Source: Anthoceros angustus (lineage: Eukaryota > Streptophyta > Anthocerotopsida > Anthocerotales > Anthocerotaceae). Taken from it: a stretch of DNA of 64,000 nt. Below the pieces are notes generated by a model. The model ran no database searches and had not been told where the DNA came from. It worked only from the letters and a program-made list of their open reading frames with translations. Positions 22,701 through 33,398 of the stretch are shown here, one piece after another. The stretch covers positions 558,001 through 622,000 of the forward strand of contig VJWM01000011.1 of assembly GCA_010909165.1 (NCBI GenBank), written 5' to 3'. The position numbers were made by a program, and so were the translations under genes. Every line of letters starts with the position of its first letter. The first letter of the stretch is position 1.

Positions 22701-25681
22701 AATAGTTTGTAACTTGGGATTGTTGGTCTAGTGTTTGGGAAAAGGTTTAGTAATGAATAGGTTTGGGTTCAAAACCCATATCTTTTAATAACTCAACTTT
22801 GTTGATTTTAAGGATGCTTGCATGGGCGCATGGGCAACTAACTTTGTTCATTTTAAGGGCATTGCCATTGCCTTACAGCCCAAGTGGTTGCATTGAGTGC
22901 CAGAAGGTTGAAGACTACGACTGGCGACCTTTTGGATGAGGGTCAGCAAACCCTAGATGCTGTGTGGCAGTCCACACCGTCAGATGGTGGGCCCAGGAAT
23001 GATACTATTGAAGACGAGCAAGCAATGGAGGAGAACGATAACTTTGAGGCGGACGATATGGACCGCATCCGGAATATGGCGGTGGTTCTTGACTCAGTGT
23101 CGATGCAAGGCATGGATGAGTCGCCAGGCCGCACTCTTCAATGACTATTGTCGATGCCGATGACCACTCCCTCCTTTAGCAGATGTTTGTTGCAATGTTC
23201 TTACGACGATTAAAATGAGACTCCCTCTAGTACAGGATTGTTTTCATTGTGTTCCACCACTTCAAAGTAAAAGTTTTTTGTAATAAACATATAAAAATGG
23301 CAGCCCTCTAAACATTCTACAAAAGCAGACGGGCCCACACCCTCATGCTCCAGTTCTAGGGTGTTCACTTGAAAGTGCGTCTTTTATCAACATGACCTCG
23401 AGAAAGGTGTGTGCATTATCAAAGTAGGGCACATATCGCTTCTAGGTAAGGTGTTCTTCGTGACAAGGGGTCTTGTGATGGACCGAAGGGGTGATATCCC
23501 CTTCAAAAATTATCGTATTCTGACGGAGCGAGATCTGTGGACTAATTTTGTGAAGCATGTGAAGAGTGCAAAGAAGGAGCCTGAAACACTATACCCTCCT
23601 AAAGCCAGTAGGACACCCCTGCCTGCTGAAACAGATGTTGATCTTCAATCAGCTGAGGAGGACTTGGAGGGTGGCGAATAGGAGCAAGCAAACGTTGATA
23701 TTGCTCGAGGAGGCGACATCGACATCTTCCTCATGATCTTTGTGGTGAGGAAGATGTTGATATCATTCCTCCGGAATGTCGAGATTTGGACATAAAGTGC
23801 TTTAGGGGGCCCAAGAGGAAAAGGATACACGATGTCCAGCACGATATGCTTGCAGCCCATATCCATCCTTCAGGTAAACTGTCTTCAATGTTTGATAGTC
23901 ATTTATAGTTTCCAAGCCTGGAATTTTTAGCCATGGATATTCAGCATGAAATTCTGCAGGCCTAAAGGCTAAGGCCTTATTTCTAATGCACAGATATTGG
24001 GCACGAAGGATGGGCGATTTCTAATGCACGGATATTGGGCACGAAGGCTAAGATTCTACGCCTGATTTGGAGGCTATGTACTAATCATGCTGCTGTTATT
24101 GCGTTCAGGCTACATCTATCGTGACTGTCCCTCCTTTTTGCCCATGAAGGACATAGTGCATTTTGCAACCCGCTCCCTGTGCAATCCTCTCATACATCCA
24201 TTTTGGAATCAAACTGAAGTGTGTGTGCTTCATGTTGAGACATGTATCAGGCAGACTTTAAGTGGTCCATGGTCTTTTGACTGTATTGTATTGCAATTTT
24301 TGAACCCTAATTATCTAAAGTTTTGGAGGAACAATGTTAGGAAGACAGCCCGTTATTTCTCGCAAGGACAAAAAGTGCACCCCAAGTATGTCCCGAAGGA
24401 TGTGAAGTAGGAGTACTGGGAGGTCTTTTTGAAAGAGGAGCAAGACAAGATGGATGGAGTTGTTGCCCCGAGCCAGCAAAAACTAGCTGCCATGAGGAAG
24501 AGCAAGGAGGTGGGAAGCAATAGCTATGCATGCTTTGGTATGGAGAAGGGTTTACAGGGAGGTTTAGAGGGAAGTTTGAGAGGGACCCAACCATGGATGA
24601 AATCAATGCTGTTGGCACCAATCATGGGGCTTGGCTTACAAAGTTAGAGCTTTGGAGGCAGTCTCAAACTAGAACTCCAGCTTTGGGTCTGCAGGTGGAC
24701 TCAAAGAGGCAAAAGGATAAGGCGATTATTGTGTGGACCTTGTTGAAGGATGCAAGCTATTCCATCAAAGAGTGCGATGGGAAGGTCATGGAGGCCATCC
24801 TAAAGTAGAATGTCATAGATGACCGGTGGATGGTGGGGCATTATCTTCCCCGTAAAGTGGCAAGACATGCTAAGGATGCTTGAGCATGATTCTAGTTAGA
24901 TCGTTGTTCAAGACTATTGTGTCTATTTTGTGATAGCCTGAAATTCCGAGAGCTTGAAACTGATTTAAATAAGTTTGTGGGACTCTTTTTGCAGGTGGCA
25001 AGGACTTTGAGTTGAGGAGCTGGGTGGAGAAAATTCTTTGATGCCCCGTGTAGCATGTAGGGGAGCTGCGAGTCTAGTATATTGTAGGGTGTAGGTGCAA
25101 TCCCCAAATTCCCCACCCCATATCCCACACACCCACTCTAGCACTCCCTCCATTTTTACTACAACAGTATGCATTTTACAACAACAATATAAATCCGATT
25201 TCACTTTACTACGATTCTATTTACTCCAGGAGTTTTACTACGGGCCTTATTTTGCAGCTAGGTATTTTACAACAGCCCGTTATCATTACAGTTACCTGAT
25301 TAACTTAACCATGGTTACATAACTATGATTTATAAACTACAGTTATTTAACTTAGTTAATAAACTTGAGTTAATTAACATTGGTTACTTTACCATATTTT
25401 ATTAACCACGATTATTATTGTTGTAAATACCGTTGTAGATCTTTGTAGTAATTGTTGCTATAAAGTAAACTATAGTTAAACCCTAACTGATGTACGGTCA
25501 ACTTGGTAAAGTGCACCGTATATATATCACATATGAGTACGATATATAGCTATGGTATACGGTGTGAAGACATTACCACGGAAATTAACGCTATGTGGTT
25601 ACAACGGATAATTTACTATAGTAATTCTGTAGTAATATCCATAGTAAATTCCGTTGTAAAGGTGTTGTTTTCCTAGTAGTG
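22701..25681 (+). mobile_element. CACTA-type (En/Spm) DNA transposon remnant inserted in the Gypsy gag
   Basis: The right end at 25,681 reads TTTTCCTAGTAGTG, the reverse complement of CACTACTAGGAAAA, a classic plant CACTA terminus, and it abuts Gypsy gag sequence. The 500 bp before it is AT-rich with many short repeats (TTAACTATGGTT-like, TTTACTACG-like), as in CACTA subterminal regions. Plus-strand coding remnants at 22,884-24,810 (KNYRILTERDLWTNFVKHV; EEQDKMDGVVAPSQQKLAAM with DPTMDEINAV) resemble the plant Ptta/En/Spm (Transposase_24) ORF. The left terminus was not located. Confidence 0.6.
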
Positions 25682-25689
25682 GTACCTGA

Positions 25690-26799
25690 GTGGTTGAGGC
25701 TCCTGGTGTTGAACTTCGAGGTTGCTCACCTGCCCTTCTCAGTGTCCAAGATGAGCTTGGATAGTTTTATGTCCTGTGGGCATCCATCCTCTCTGCTACC
25801 CTGATTACATCTTGTAAGGACGACATGTTCTAGTTTCTACCTCCAATGAGGCCTCTTCTCAGGCCGCGGACATACCTATCCACCATCTCTTCCTCCGTGA
25901 TGTTGGGAATAACTAATGCTATAGCCATAAATTCATCAGTATACGCTGTGACCGATCCCCACTGCACTACTCGGGCTAGCTATCTCTTGCAAGCCTTTAT
26001 GACTCTCTGGGAGGAAATTGTTGCCTCAGTTCTTGTGCCAGTTGAGCAAACGTGAAAATTTGAGGTGCGACTCCATCCCTTCTGAATTGCCTTTTTCTTT
26101 GCCACCGGAGTAACGCAGTCCCCTCTAGTTGGTAAACAACCACCATTGCTTGCATATGGGGCTGTACTAGTGTAAGCTCTAGGTACTCAGTCTGCTCCAT
26201 CTGGAAAATCCAACTTTCTCGAATCGCTGGATCGCGGAGACCCGCGTAGGGTTTAGGCTTGGTGGGCTTTGAGAGCCCCGTAGCTCTCAAAGTGTCCCTT
26301 GGGAGTGGTGGCCCTGGATGTGTTTGTAGCATCTGTACCATGTGAGATTCTGGCTATAATGCAGGGGTTAGCTTGTGCTGAAACCGTTGCCAACATCTCT
26401 CTTAATTCACTTCGCAGCTCATCCATTCTTCGTTGCTGCAAATCTTCCATACGTTGTTGCATCATCATAATCGTGTTCTGCAACATCTGTTCCATGGGGT
26501 TACCTTCAAAATGTTCCACATTGTTGTCGATGTGATCCGTGAAAATCCGACGGCTTCCACCTCCTCGGGTGTACCAAGTGCTCGAGTCTTACATGCGGCT
26601 GTAATTCTAATACTTGTGCCTGCCTTTTTCTTGCTCGCGTCTCCTCTGCCTCCTTCCGTGCGTGCTGTAAGGACTGATCTCGCAGTAATTGTCCTACTTT
26701 GCATACCAACTCGACCTCCTCAAGGCATCGTCCGGGGAATCGAGTCTCAGGATCAAATAGATAGAGTTCAGCGTCATGCTCCTCAAACAGCCTAACCAC
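25690..26799 (-). pseudogene. Gypsy gag
   Basis: Minus-strand pieces in three frames: a coiled N-terminal part (EHFEGNPMEQMLQNTIMMMQ, then MEDLQQRRMDELRSEL), the gag core (RESWIFQMEQTEYLELTLV; YQLEGTALLRWQRKRQ), and the capsid end (GSVTAYTDEFMAIALVIPN, then MVDRYVRGLRRGLIG). Frameshifts lie near 26,000 and 26,340 and a stop near 25,840. The frame runs into the CACTA terminus at 25,681. Confidence 0.8.
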
Positions 26800-27441
26800 T
26801 GCTGGTGGGTGCCAGGTGCCAGGTGATTGAAACCAACACCCTACTCCACTCTAGTTGCCTTTTACACACTTACTAAGTTCACAAACTACAAATTTCCATG
26901 CTAACTGTTGGGCTACTATCCAAGGCGTGTATGGCTCAACCGACTTATGAAACAAAATTTATGTCAGGAGACCTCACCACAGCACCTGTTCAAAGGTCAG
27001 CAATAACTGTAACGCACGGTAGAGCTGCCTTCTCCCGGGCAATCTTTCTTGCAACTCTTTAACCTCAAGTTTTTCCAGATAATCCACAGCAATCTCGACA
27101 ACACACGATGCCCTGGCCTCTCTTCCTCTGTACGCAAGCGTTTCCACAACTGCCAGTGTCGATTAGTCACAGCAGATACATGATTGCAGTTTCTACTAAT
27201 GTGAGACTGGGGCGTTCACCCAACAACACTTCCCTTCACGTCTAACCTTCTGGCCGTCCAAAACAGCTAGCCAGAAGCTGCCTTTCTAGCTATCGGCCTT
27301 CTCTAGACCGAGAGCCAGTTGTCTGGAACATGAGGGAGGTGCCTGTGTTCACATAGCATTGAACTAGGCACTCTCACCTTCATTTTCCAGATGATAAACC
27401 TCGGTCAGCCAACAGTGCCAACCTGAGGCTCTAATACAAAA
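26800..27441 (-). other. Gypsy untranslated leader and primer-binding site
   Basis: No coding similarity. The primer-binding site adjoins the right LTR at about 27,428-27,441. This stretch lies between gag and the 5' LTR as expected for the untranslated leader. Confidence 0.65.
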
Positions 27442-27507
27442 TGTAAGATATAGCAGAATAAACTGGCCTCCTGTCTGAGGCTCTCCTCTTTATCCAAGCG
27501 GTGACCC
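27442..27507 (-). repeat. Gypsy 5' LTR, distal part (split by Copia)
   Basis: Matches 17,062-17,126 of the left LTR closely (TGTAAGATATAGCAG...CGGTGACCC). It is cut by the Copia insertion after GACCC; the rest of the LTR is at 31,975-32,122. Confidence 0.88.
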
Positions 27508-28229
27508 TGTTAAAATCCTAGCAGTAGGATTGTGCATCCCTTGCATCTAGTCTAGCATGATTGAGATGCTACATTCTCGAAGATATTTTGTGGTATTCTC
27601 TCTATGTCAAAATGTATACAAAGTCGTCTTAAATAGTGTTTGTGGGTGTCTCTTCCGAAGAGGCACACCCGTTCGTAATTACTAATTACTCTTAGTTACG
27701 CTCTAAGGTTACTAGCTGGTCGATAGGGTTACGGACAGATTATCCATTTTTTAACACTCCCTCTTAAGCTGGACGTAACCTACAGTAATGGGAGCTATCT
27801 CCCATGGAGCGCGATGCTCCTCTTTGGTGCGCTCCCTCTGAAGGCTAAGGAAAGCTGCACAAGCCGCCTTGGGGTACAGATGCAATAGGCACAAGTCGGG
27901 ACTTGTGGTCTGGAAAAGTAGCATGACCCCTTGAAACAAGCATCTCAAGATCGCCTTGCTTGTGGTGAGTCATGGAGATCAAGTTCTTGCCCATTTATGG
28001 ACGAGGAGCACAGGCTCCAAGGTAAGCACCGAACCATCCTTGAGAGGAAATTCAAGTGCCTTGTCCCGCGATTGGCGCTAGATCTACTCAATTCATCACC
28101 GAGTAACACCCTTTCCTTGAGAGGATGAGTATTCACGGTGAGAGTACTATCACAGACACGGGGCGGTGGCTCCACCGCCCGATACCACCCCGCATCCTTA
28201 TGCAACTCGGTGTTGAGGCAAACCATAAG

Positions 28230-29190
28230 TATCTTTACGGTTTTCTCTCGGTCAAGGCCTTTAACTCAACGCTCACGCCCTGTCTCGGCCTCTTTCTTGC
28301 GGCACTCTCGTGCCCAATGGCCGGCACCCGATGGGCCACTACAAGGAGGGGCAGAGGTTGAGTCACCTTTAGGGGTGAAGTTCGCCTTGCCTCGACCTCC
28401 CGGCTTGAAGTGGGTGAAGCGCCTGCCTCGCATCGGGCTTGGACCCTCCCGCAGAGGGCGGCTCGCCTCACCGACACGGAGCACCAATAATATCTTCCAT
28501 CGTGAGGGTGGAGGTGTACCGACTTACCATGGGTCGATACCAACATCAGGTCACGGTTGTGGTAAGACGGTGGTAAGCTCATTAGCAGTGTGCGGTGACA
28601 TCGGTCTCCGACATGGTTGAGCCAAGGAGGCGAGTTGCCCTCGGTCGAACTTCGAGGTGTGGGCGTAAATCGCATCCTCTCCTTCATCCTCAAGGAGTTG
28701 AATTCCCGCATAATCGCATAAGGTTAGAACATTGTTAACATTGTAGGTGTTAGATAGCTGGTCCCAGATGGCAGAAGCCTCCTTGAGGAACTCCACGCTG
28801 GGCACCAGGCTTGAGTCGAGTCCGCTGATGAGGAGGGCAATTGCAATCCCATTCAAGTAGTCCCATCGTTCAATGTCAAGAATCGATGGGAGGTGGTCAA
28901 GAGTTAGGCTTCAAGGGTGCCAACAATCTTCCAAACACCTCGACCTATCAAGATGGACTTCATGCGAACTCGCCACATGTAGTGTTGGCCATTGAATCTA
29001 TCTTTCTTTTGATCTGGTCGGTGAAGACGGTACTACTCCACGGGGAGGAAGCATCACAGCCATGGGAGTGAGGCCGAGCGAAAGCGAGTTGAAGTGTTGT
29101 ATAAGTTGATTCACCACGTCTCTGTAAGTTGTGGTCATAAAACTTCAAGTTGAATCCTCGTCGCGGGTTGTTGGTGTGGCAGGTGAACAA
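28230..29190 (-). pseudogene. Copia gag remnant
   Basis: Minus-strand pieces: FTDQIKRKIDSMANTTCGEF, ALLISGLDSSLVPSVEFLKE followed by SAIWDQLSNTYN, LLMSLPPSYHNRDLM, and a degenerate zinc knuckle ending GHWARECRKK, where one Cys has been replaced. These match the gag (UBN2) region of plant Copia elements in order. At least three frameshifts. Confidence 0.75.
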
Positions 29191-29434
29191 AGGAATCTCT
29201 CCTCCACGAGTGCCGACAAAAGATCCTTGAAGAAAACAATATCCCCTCTTGCTTGCTTTTAACTGCTCTCCACTTTCTTCTCTCCCTTTGTTTTCTTTTT
29301 ATTTGTGTTCCACTGGGGCTTGCTTCCTTGCTCGCTTCTCTCTTTATTCTTCTCTTTATTTGGTGAGGGATTTGCCTTTATACTTCTGTCAGAATTATTT
29401 AAGTACACACGAAAACCATATACTTACAACCAAA

Positions 29435-29515
29435 GTGAGTTGGTATAGTGGCTGGTCGTTCCCCCTAGGGGCCTGCAGGTCGTGGGTTCGATCCCCGTTG
29501 GAGCGTCTGTTTGAG
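29435..29515 (+). repeat. tRNA-like sequence with A and B box inside Copia
   Basis: GGTATAGTGGCTGG fits a Pol III A box and GGGTTCGATCCCC a B box, about 45 bases apart. The expected 7-bp acceptor stem does not form, so this is not a functional tRNA; a SINE head or tRNA relic is more likely. Confidence 0.4.
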
Positions 29516-29544
29516 TTTCTTCTTTTGAGTCTGCTCTGATACCA

Positions 29545-31720
29545 TGTTAAAATCCTAGCAGTAGGATTGTGCATCCCTTGCATCTAGTCTAGCATGATTG
29601 AGATGCTACATTCTCGAAGATATTTTGTGGTATTCTCTCTATTTTTTTTTTTGCGAATAATAGAGGGCCCTTGGATTAATGTCCCCCTCCTTACCGAAAC
29701 GGCAACGGGGGCACCGATTCGGGACGGGCGCGCCGTGCATGGGGTGCGCCCGCCCGTGCATGGGGTGCGCCCGCCCGTGCATGGGGTGCGCCGCCCGTGC
29801 GCGCCGGCTTGGTTCGCTGGGCGATCCTCCTGCCGGGGTGCCACGCGAAGCGTTCGAGTCACGCCGCAATTCCATTGCGCCTTGGTGCTGGTCCGCCGGC
29901 TTCGAGATCGCGGTGCCTTTTGGGTGGAATCTTCACGCTGAGCCTCTGCGCGGCCTCCCGGATCCACCGAACGCTGCTGCTTGGATCGGCTGCGAGTCTG
30001 TGGAATTAGGCGTGCGGAACTAGATTGGTAGAGGAAGCGCGCTTCACCGCGGCCGCAGACGTCGGTGGAGATCGCTGCCCTCCGCCCCGAATTGGGGCAA
30101 GGAGCGCGGTGCGGCGCGCCTCGGGCGTCCCGGTGGGCGCCGTGCCTGTGATTGCCGATCATCTGTTTCAGGCTCGCCGACGCCGCCATGGCACACGGCG
30201 CGGAGCGTAAAATAGTGATGGGGAGGAGGGAGGCCCGTGCCTCTCCCTCGTGTTTTGGTTTGAAGCCATTCCACCCTATGACTATATTTTGTAGGGCGGG
30301 ACCGAATTAATAAGCCACACAGGTGATGGGTCAGACCGGATGCCATTGGAGCTCCGGGGTTAAGTGCCTTGTCGATCAAGATTAAGATGGGGCCAACCAG
30401 CCTCCCATTCTAGATTCATTTTGATCCGCTTTTTTTTTTTGCTCTCTATGCTAGCTTGGCTAGGATGAGAGTCATCTGCCCCCTATCTAAATTACGGGAA
30501 GAAAAGGCAACTAAAGAATAGTACTGTGCGTAAGTGTAAGCGAGGGCACTCGCGGATTTGACATCAGAGAGGAAGAAAAACTAGGCTCCCAAATGAGAGA
30601 CTAAGCTCGATACCATGTTAAAATCCTAGCGAGGATTGTGCATCCCTTGCATCTAGTCTAGCATGATTGAGATGCTACATTCTCGAAGATATTTTGTGGT
30701 ATTCTCTCTATTTTTTTTTTTTGCGAATAATAGAGGGCCTTGGATTAATGTCCCTCCTTACGAAGCGGCAGCGAGGCACCGATTCGGAGACGAGCGCCCG
30801 TCGCGTCGAGGCCCGCCCGTCCAGCGTCGGGGCGCGCCGTGCATGGGGTGCGCCCGGCTGGTGCTTGCGCGGTTGGGTGCTCGCCGGCGCGGATCCTCCT
30901 GCTGCGGTGCCGCGTGCCTGCAGTCACGTCAGCAATCTCCAGTTGCGCTCGAAGTCTTTGATGCAGGCGCGGTTAGGAGGCTGCGGTGCCTTTTGGGTGG
31001 AATCTTCCATGGCCTGCCTCGCTGGGCGCTCCCGGCCGGATCCACACGAGCTGCTTGGATCGGCTGCGAGTCAATTAGGCGTCATGCGGAACTAGATTGG
31101 TAGAGGAAGCGCCGCTTCACCATGTCCTGACGTCGGGTGGAGATCGCGTCCTCCGCCCGTGCTGAGTGGGGCAAGGGAAGGCGGTGCTGGTGGCGCCGCT
31201 CTGGGCGTCCTACGGTGGGCGCCGTGCCGGATTGCTGATCAATCTTGCTCTAGGCTCGCCGACGCCGCCATGGCACACGGCGCGGAGCGTAAAATAGCGA
31301 ATCTGAGGAGGAGGAGGCCCGTGCCTCTCCCTCGTGTTTTGGTTTGAAGCCATTCCACCCTATGACTATATTTGTAGGGCGGGACCACAGTTAACCATAC
31401 GTGTGATGGGCTGGAGACCGGATGCCATTGGAGCTCCGGGGTTAAGTGCCCCGGGGTCAGATCAGTACTAAGATGGGGGGCCAACCAGGCCTCCCCATTC
31501 TAGATTCATTTTGATCCGTTTTTTTTTTTTTGCTCTCTATGCTAGCTTGGCTAGGATGAGAGTCTGTCCCTGCCCCCCTATCTAAATTACGGGGAAGAAA
31601 AGGCAACTAACAGCAATAGTCGGTGTGTGCGGAGTGGCGGCGAGGGCACTCGCGGATTTGACATCGTCGGCGAGAGGAAGAAAAACTAGGCTCCGGTCGA
31701 GGAGACTAAGCTCGATACCA
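29545..31720. repeat. two tandem 1.1-kb units, each opening with a truncated Copia LTR
   Basis: Units 29,545-30,615 (1,071 bp) and 30,616-31,720 (1,105 bp) align along their whole length. Each starts with the first ~98 bp of the LTR, then a T-run of about 11-12 and TTGCGAATAATAGAGGG, which on the minus strand reads as sequence ending in a poly(A) tail. Each ends in the PBS-proximal words CTCGATACCA. The first unit contains a 21-bp GC-rich repeat (GTGCATGGGGTGCGCCCGCC) x3 at about 29,735-29,795. Confidence 0.8.
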
Positions 31721-31974
31721 TGTTAAAATCCTAGCGAGGATTGTGCATCCCTTGCATCTAGTCTAGCATGATTGAGATGCTACATTCTCGAAGATATTTT
31801 GTGGTATTCTCTCTATGTCAAAAATGTATACAAAGTACGTCTTAAATAGTGTTTGTAGGTGTCTCTTCCGAAGAGGCACACCCGTTCGTAATTACTAATT
31901 ACTCTTAGTTACGCTCTAAGGTTACTAGCTGGTCGATAGGGTTACGGACAGATTATCCATTTCGTAACAGACCC

Positions 31975-32122
31975 CATACTTAGCATGTGAGTCATACCCC
32001 TGATGGGGCATCCATGCACGGGCTCACCCGCCCTACTGCTCTATCTGCTGTATTTACCTATTACCATGATACTATATTTACTATGATACTATATTTACCT
32101 ATTTACCATGATCCCCATGACA
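31975..32122 (-). repeat. Gypsy 5' LTR, proximal part (split by Copia)
   Basis: Continues the LTR from CATACTTAGCATGTGAGTC to ...CCCCATGACA, matching 17,128-17,301, with small gaps in the ACTATATTTAC repeat. The following ATGTT is the target duplication. Confidence 0.88.
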
Positions 32123-32954
32123 ATGTTGCCTGCTGGTACTCCACTGCCACTAGATGCTGCAAACTGCACAAGGAAACTTATATCAGTGCGTCTTCCCCTA
32201 CATGCTGCAGACTGAGGAAACACATAGCAATGCGTCTGCCCTGCTAGCACGCCGTGAAATTCCCTTCCCCCATCATGTGACATGATACTACTATGCTATC
32301 CAAAGCCTCCTGCAAATTGTATTCTACCTCATTATTCACTTTAAAAACTATATGTAGGATTATTTTGAGATTATTTATATGGAATATGATCATTAGAAAG
32401 GATGTTGTATGTAAGTATATATGCTGAAAAGTTAGATGCTGAAAAGTTCCATGCTGAAAAGTTTGATGCTAAAAAAAGTTCTAAGAATAAAAATGTAGAG
32501 GAAAATGTACCCTGAAAGTTTCACCTTGAGCATATTGGACAATGTGGGCCTAAAAAAAGGTCGGATATACATTCAAAGTTTCTAAAAAACAGTCCAATAT
32601 GTTATGTCCTTTTGATATAGCATATTGGTACACATTTATGTAAAATGTGAAGAACTAGAAGATGCAAGAGGGTTTTTTATAACTTTGCCACAAACAGTAA
32701 AGCCTTGGACATAGGTATAGGTCTTGAGAAGCCTTGTAATGCGTTATGTAATGCGGTGAGTGAATGAGTGAGAGACTGAGTGAGTGACAATATGAAACTC
32801 TCAGATCAATTGGCTGGTTAGGGCTGCAGTTGTAGTCCAGGTCCCACCCTAACATCCTCTGGAAAGCGAGGGAGTTCATCGCCACGCCTGGACATATCAC
32901 CTGCGGCAAAAAATCCCAACGGAAGATGCTGAGACAAGCTCATGTTTGGGAAAT
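32123..32954. other. AT-rich interval with a PPR relic; Gypsy target flank
   Basis: No intact gene. The word GATGCTGAAAAGTT recurs three times at 32,420-32,470. At about 32,630-32,700 plus-strand codons read VKCEELEDARGFF, a decayed piece of the PPR module VDMYAKCGELEDARQVF. From about 32,955 the sequence matches the PPR leader. Confidence 0.5.
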
Positions 32955-33398
32955 CTTCGGACGAAGCTTTCTGTGTTTGTGACTGCCACCTGTTCGCGAC
33001 CTGCGAAGTCGTCCAACTTGGTTCCTCATCAGCTGACCTTAGCGGCTCGAAATCAACCATGAGCATGCGTGGAAGAAGGTTGCAGGTGCCAATGCTACAA
33101 TTCTCCGGTGCAGGTTCAGGTCCAGGTGCAGGTGTCAATGTCCAGGTGAGGTGCAGGAGCCAATATTACTTTCTCCAGGTGCAGTCCAGCCTTGTTATTC
33201 TGCAGCAATTTCCCAGGTCCTAGCACAGCTTCATTGCCCGCTGTTCAGCAGCTTTGTAGGCACTGCCATTCACCGTCCAGGTCAATCCACCCACCCTGGC
33301 CTGGCTGCTGTGGACGCTGTGGGTTAGTGTGCGTAGCGAGGACGCGGTTGTGAGCGGCCTAGTCTTGTCCATGCCCCTCCGACAGCAGTCCCTGAACG

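Larger units (their letters stand above)
27508..31969 (-). mobile_element. Ty1/Copia element, gag-only, inserted in the Gypsy LTR
   Basis: LTRs 27,508-27,756 and 31,721-31,969 (249 bp each, TG...CA), nearly identical apart from small gaps. Target duplication GACCC at 27,503-27,507 and 31,970-31,974. The PBS beside the right LTR (TGGTATC-GAGC on the minus strand) is of initiator-Met tRNA type, and a polypurine tract (AAGAGGGAG) adjoins the left LTR, so the element lies on the minus strand. Only gag-like coding is found and no protease, integrase or RT, so it depended on other elements. Two extra partial-LTR units lie between 29,545 and 31,720. Confidence 0.88.
17062..32122 (-). mobile_element. 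Ty3/Gypsy chromovirus, nested by CACTA and Copia insertions
   Basis: Left LTR 17,062-17,301 (240 bp, TG...CA). The right LTR is split into 27,442-27,507 and 31,975-32,122 by the Copia element. Flanks carry a perfect 5-bp target duplication, ATGTT (17,057-17,061 and 32,123-32,127). Coding order on the minus strand is gag, zinc knuckle and protease, RT, RNase H, integrase, chromodomain-like end. The primer-binding site next to the right LTR (TGTATTAGAGCC on the minus strand) resembles the initiator-Met tRNA type. Frameshifts, a protease active-site change and an internal inversion make it non-autonomous. Confidence 0.9.

Noticed and set aside
29435-29515. Functional tRNA gene
   Set aside because: A and B boxes are present but no acceptor stem can pair and the anticodon arm is distorted; it lies inside a transposon.
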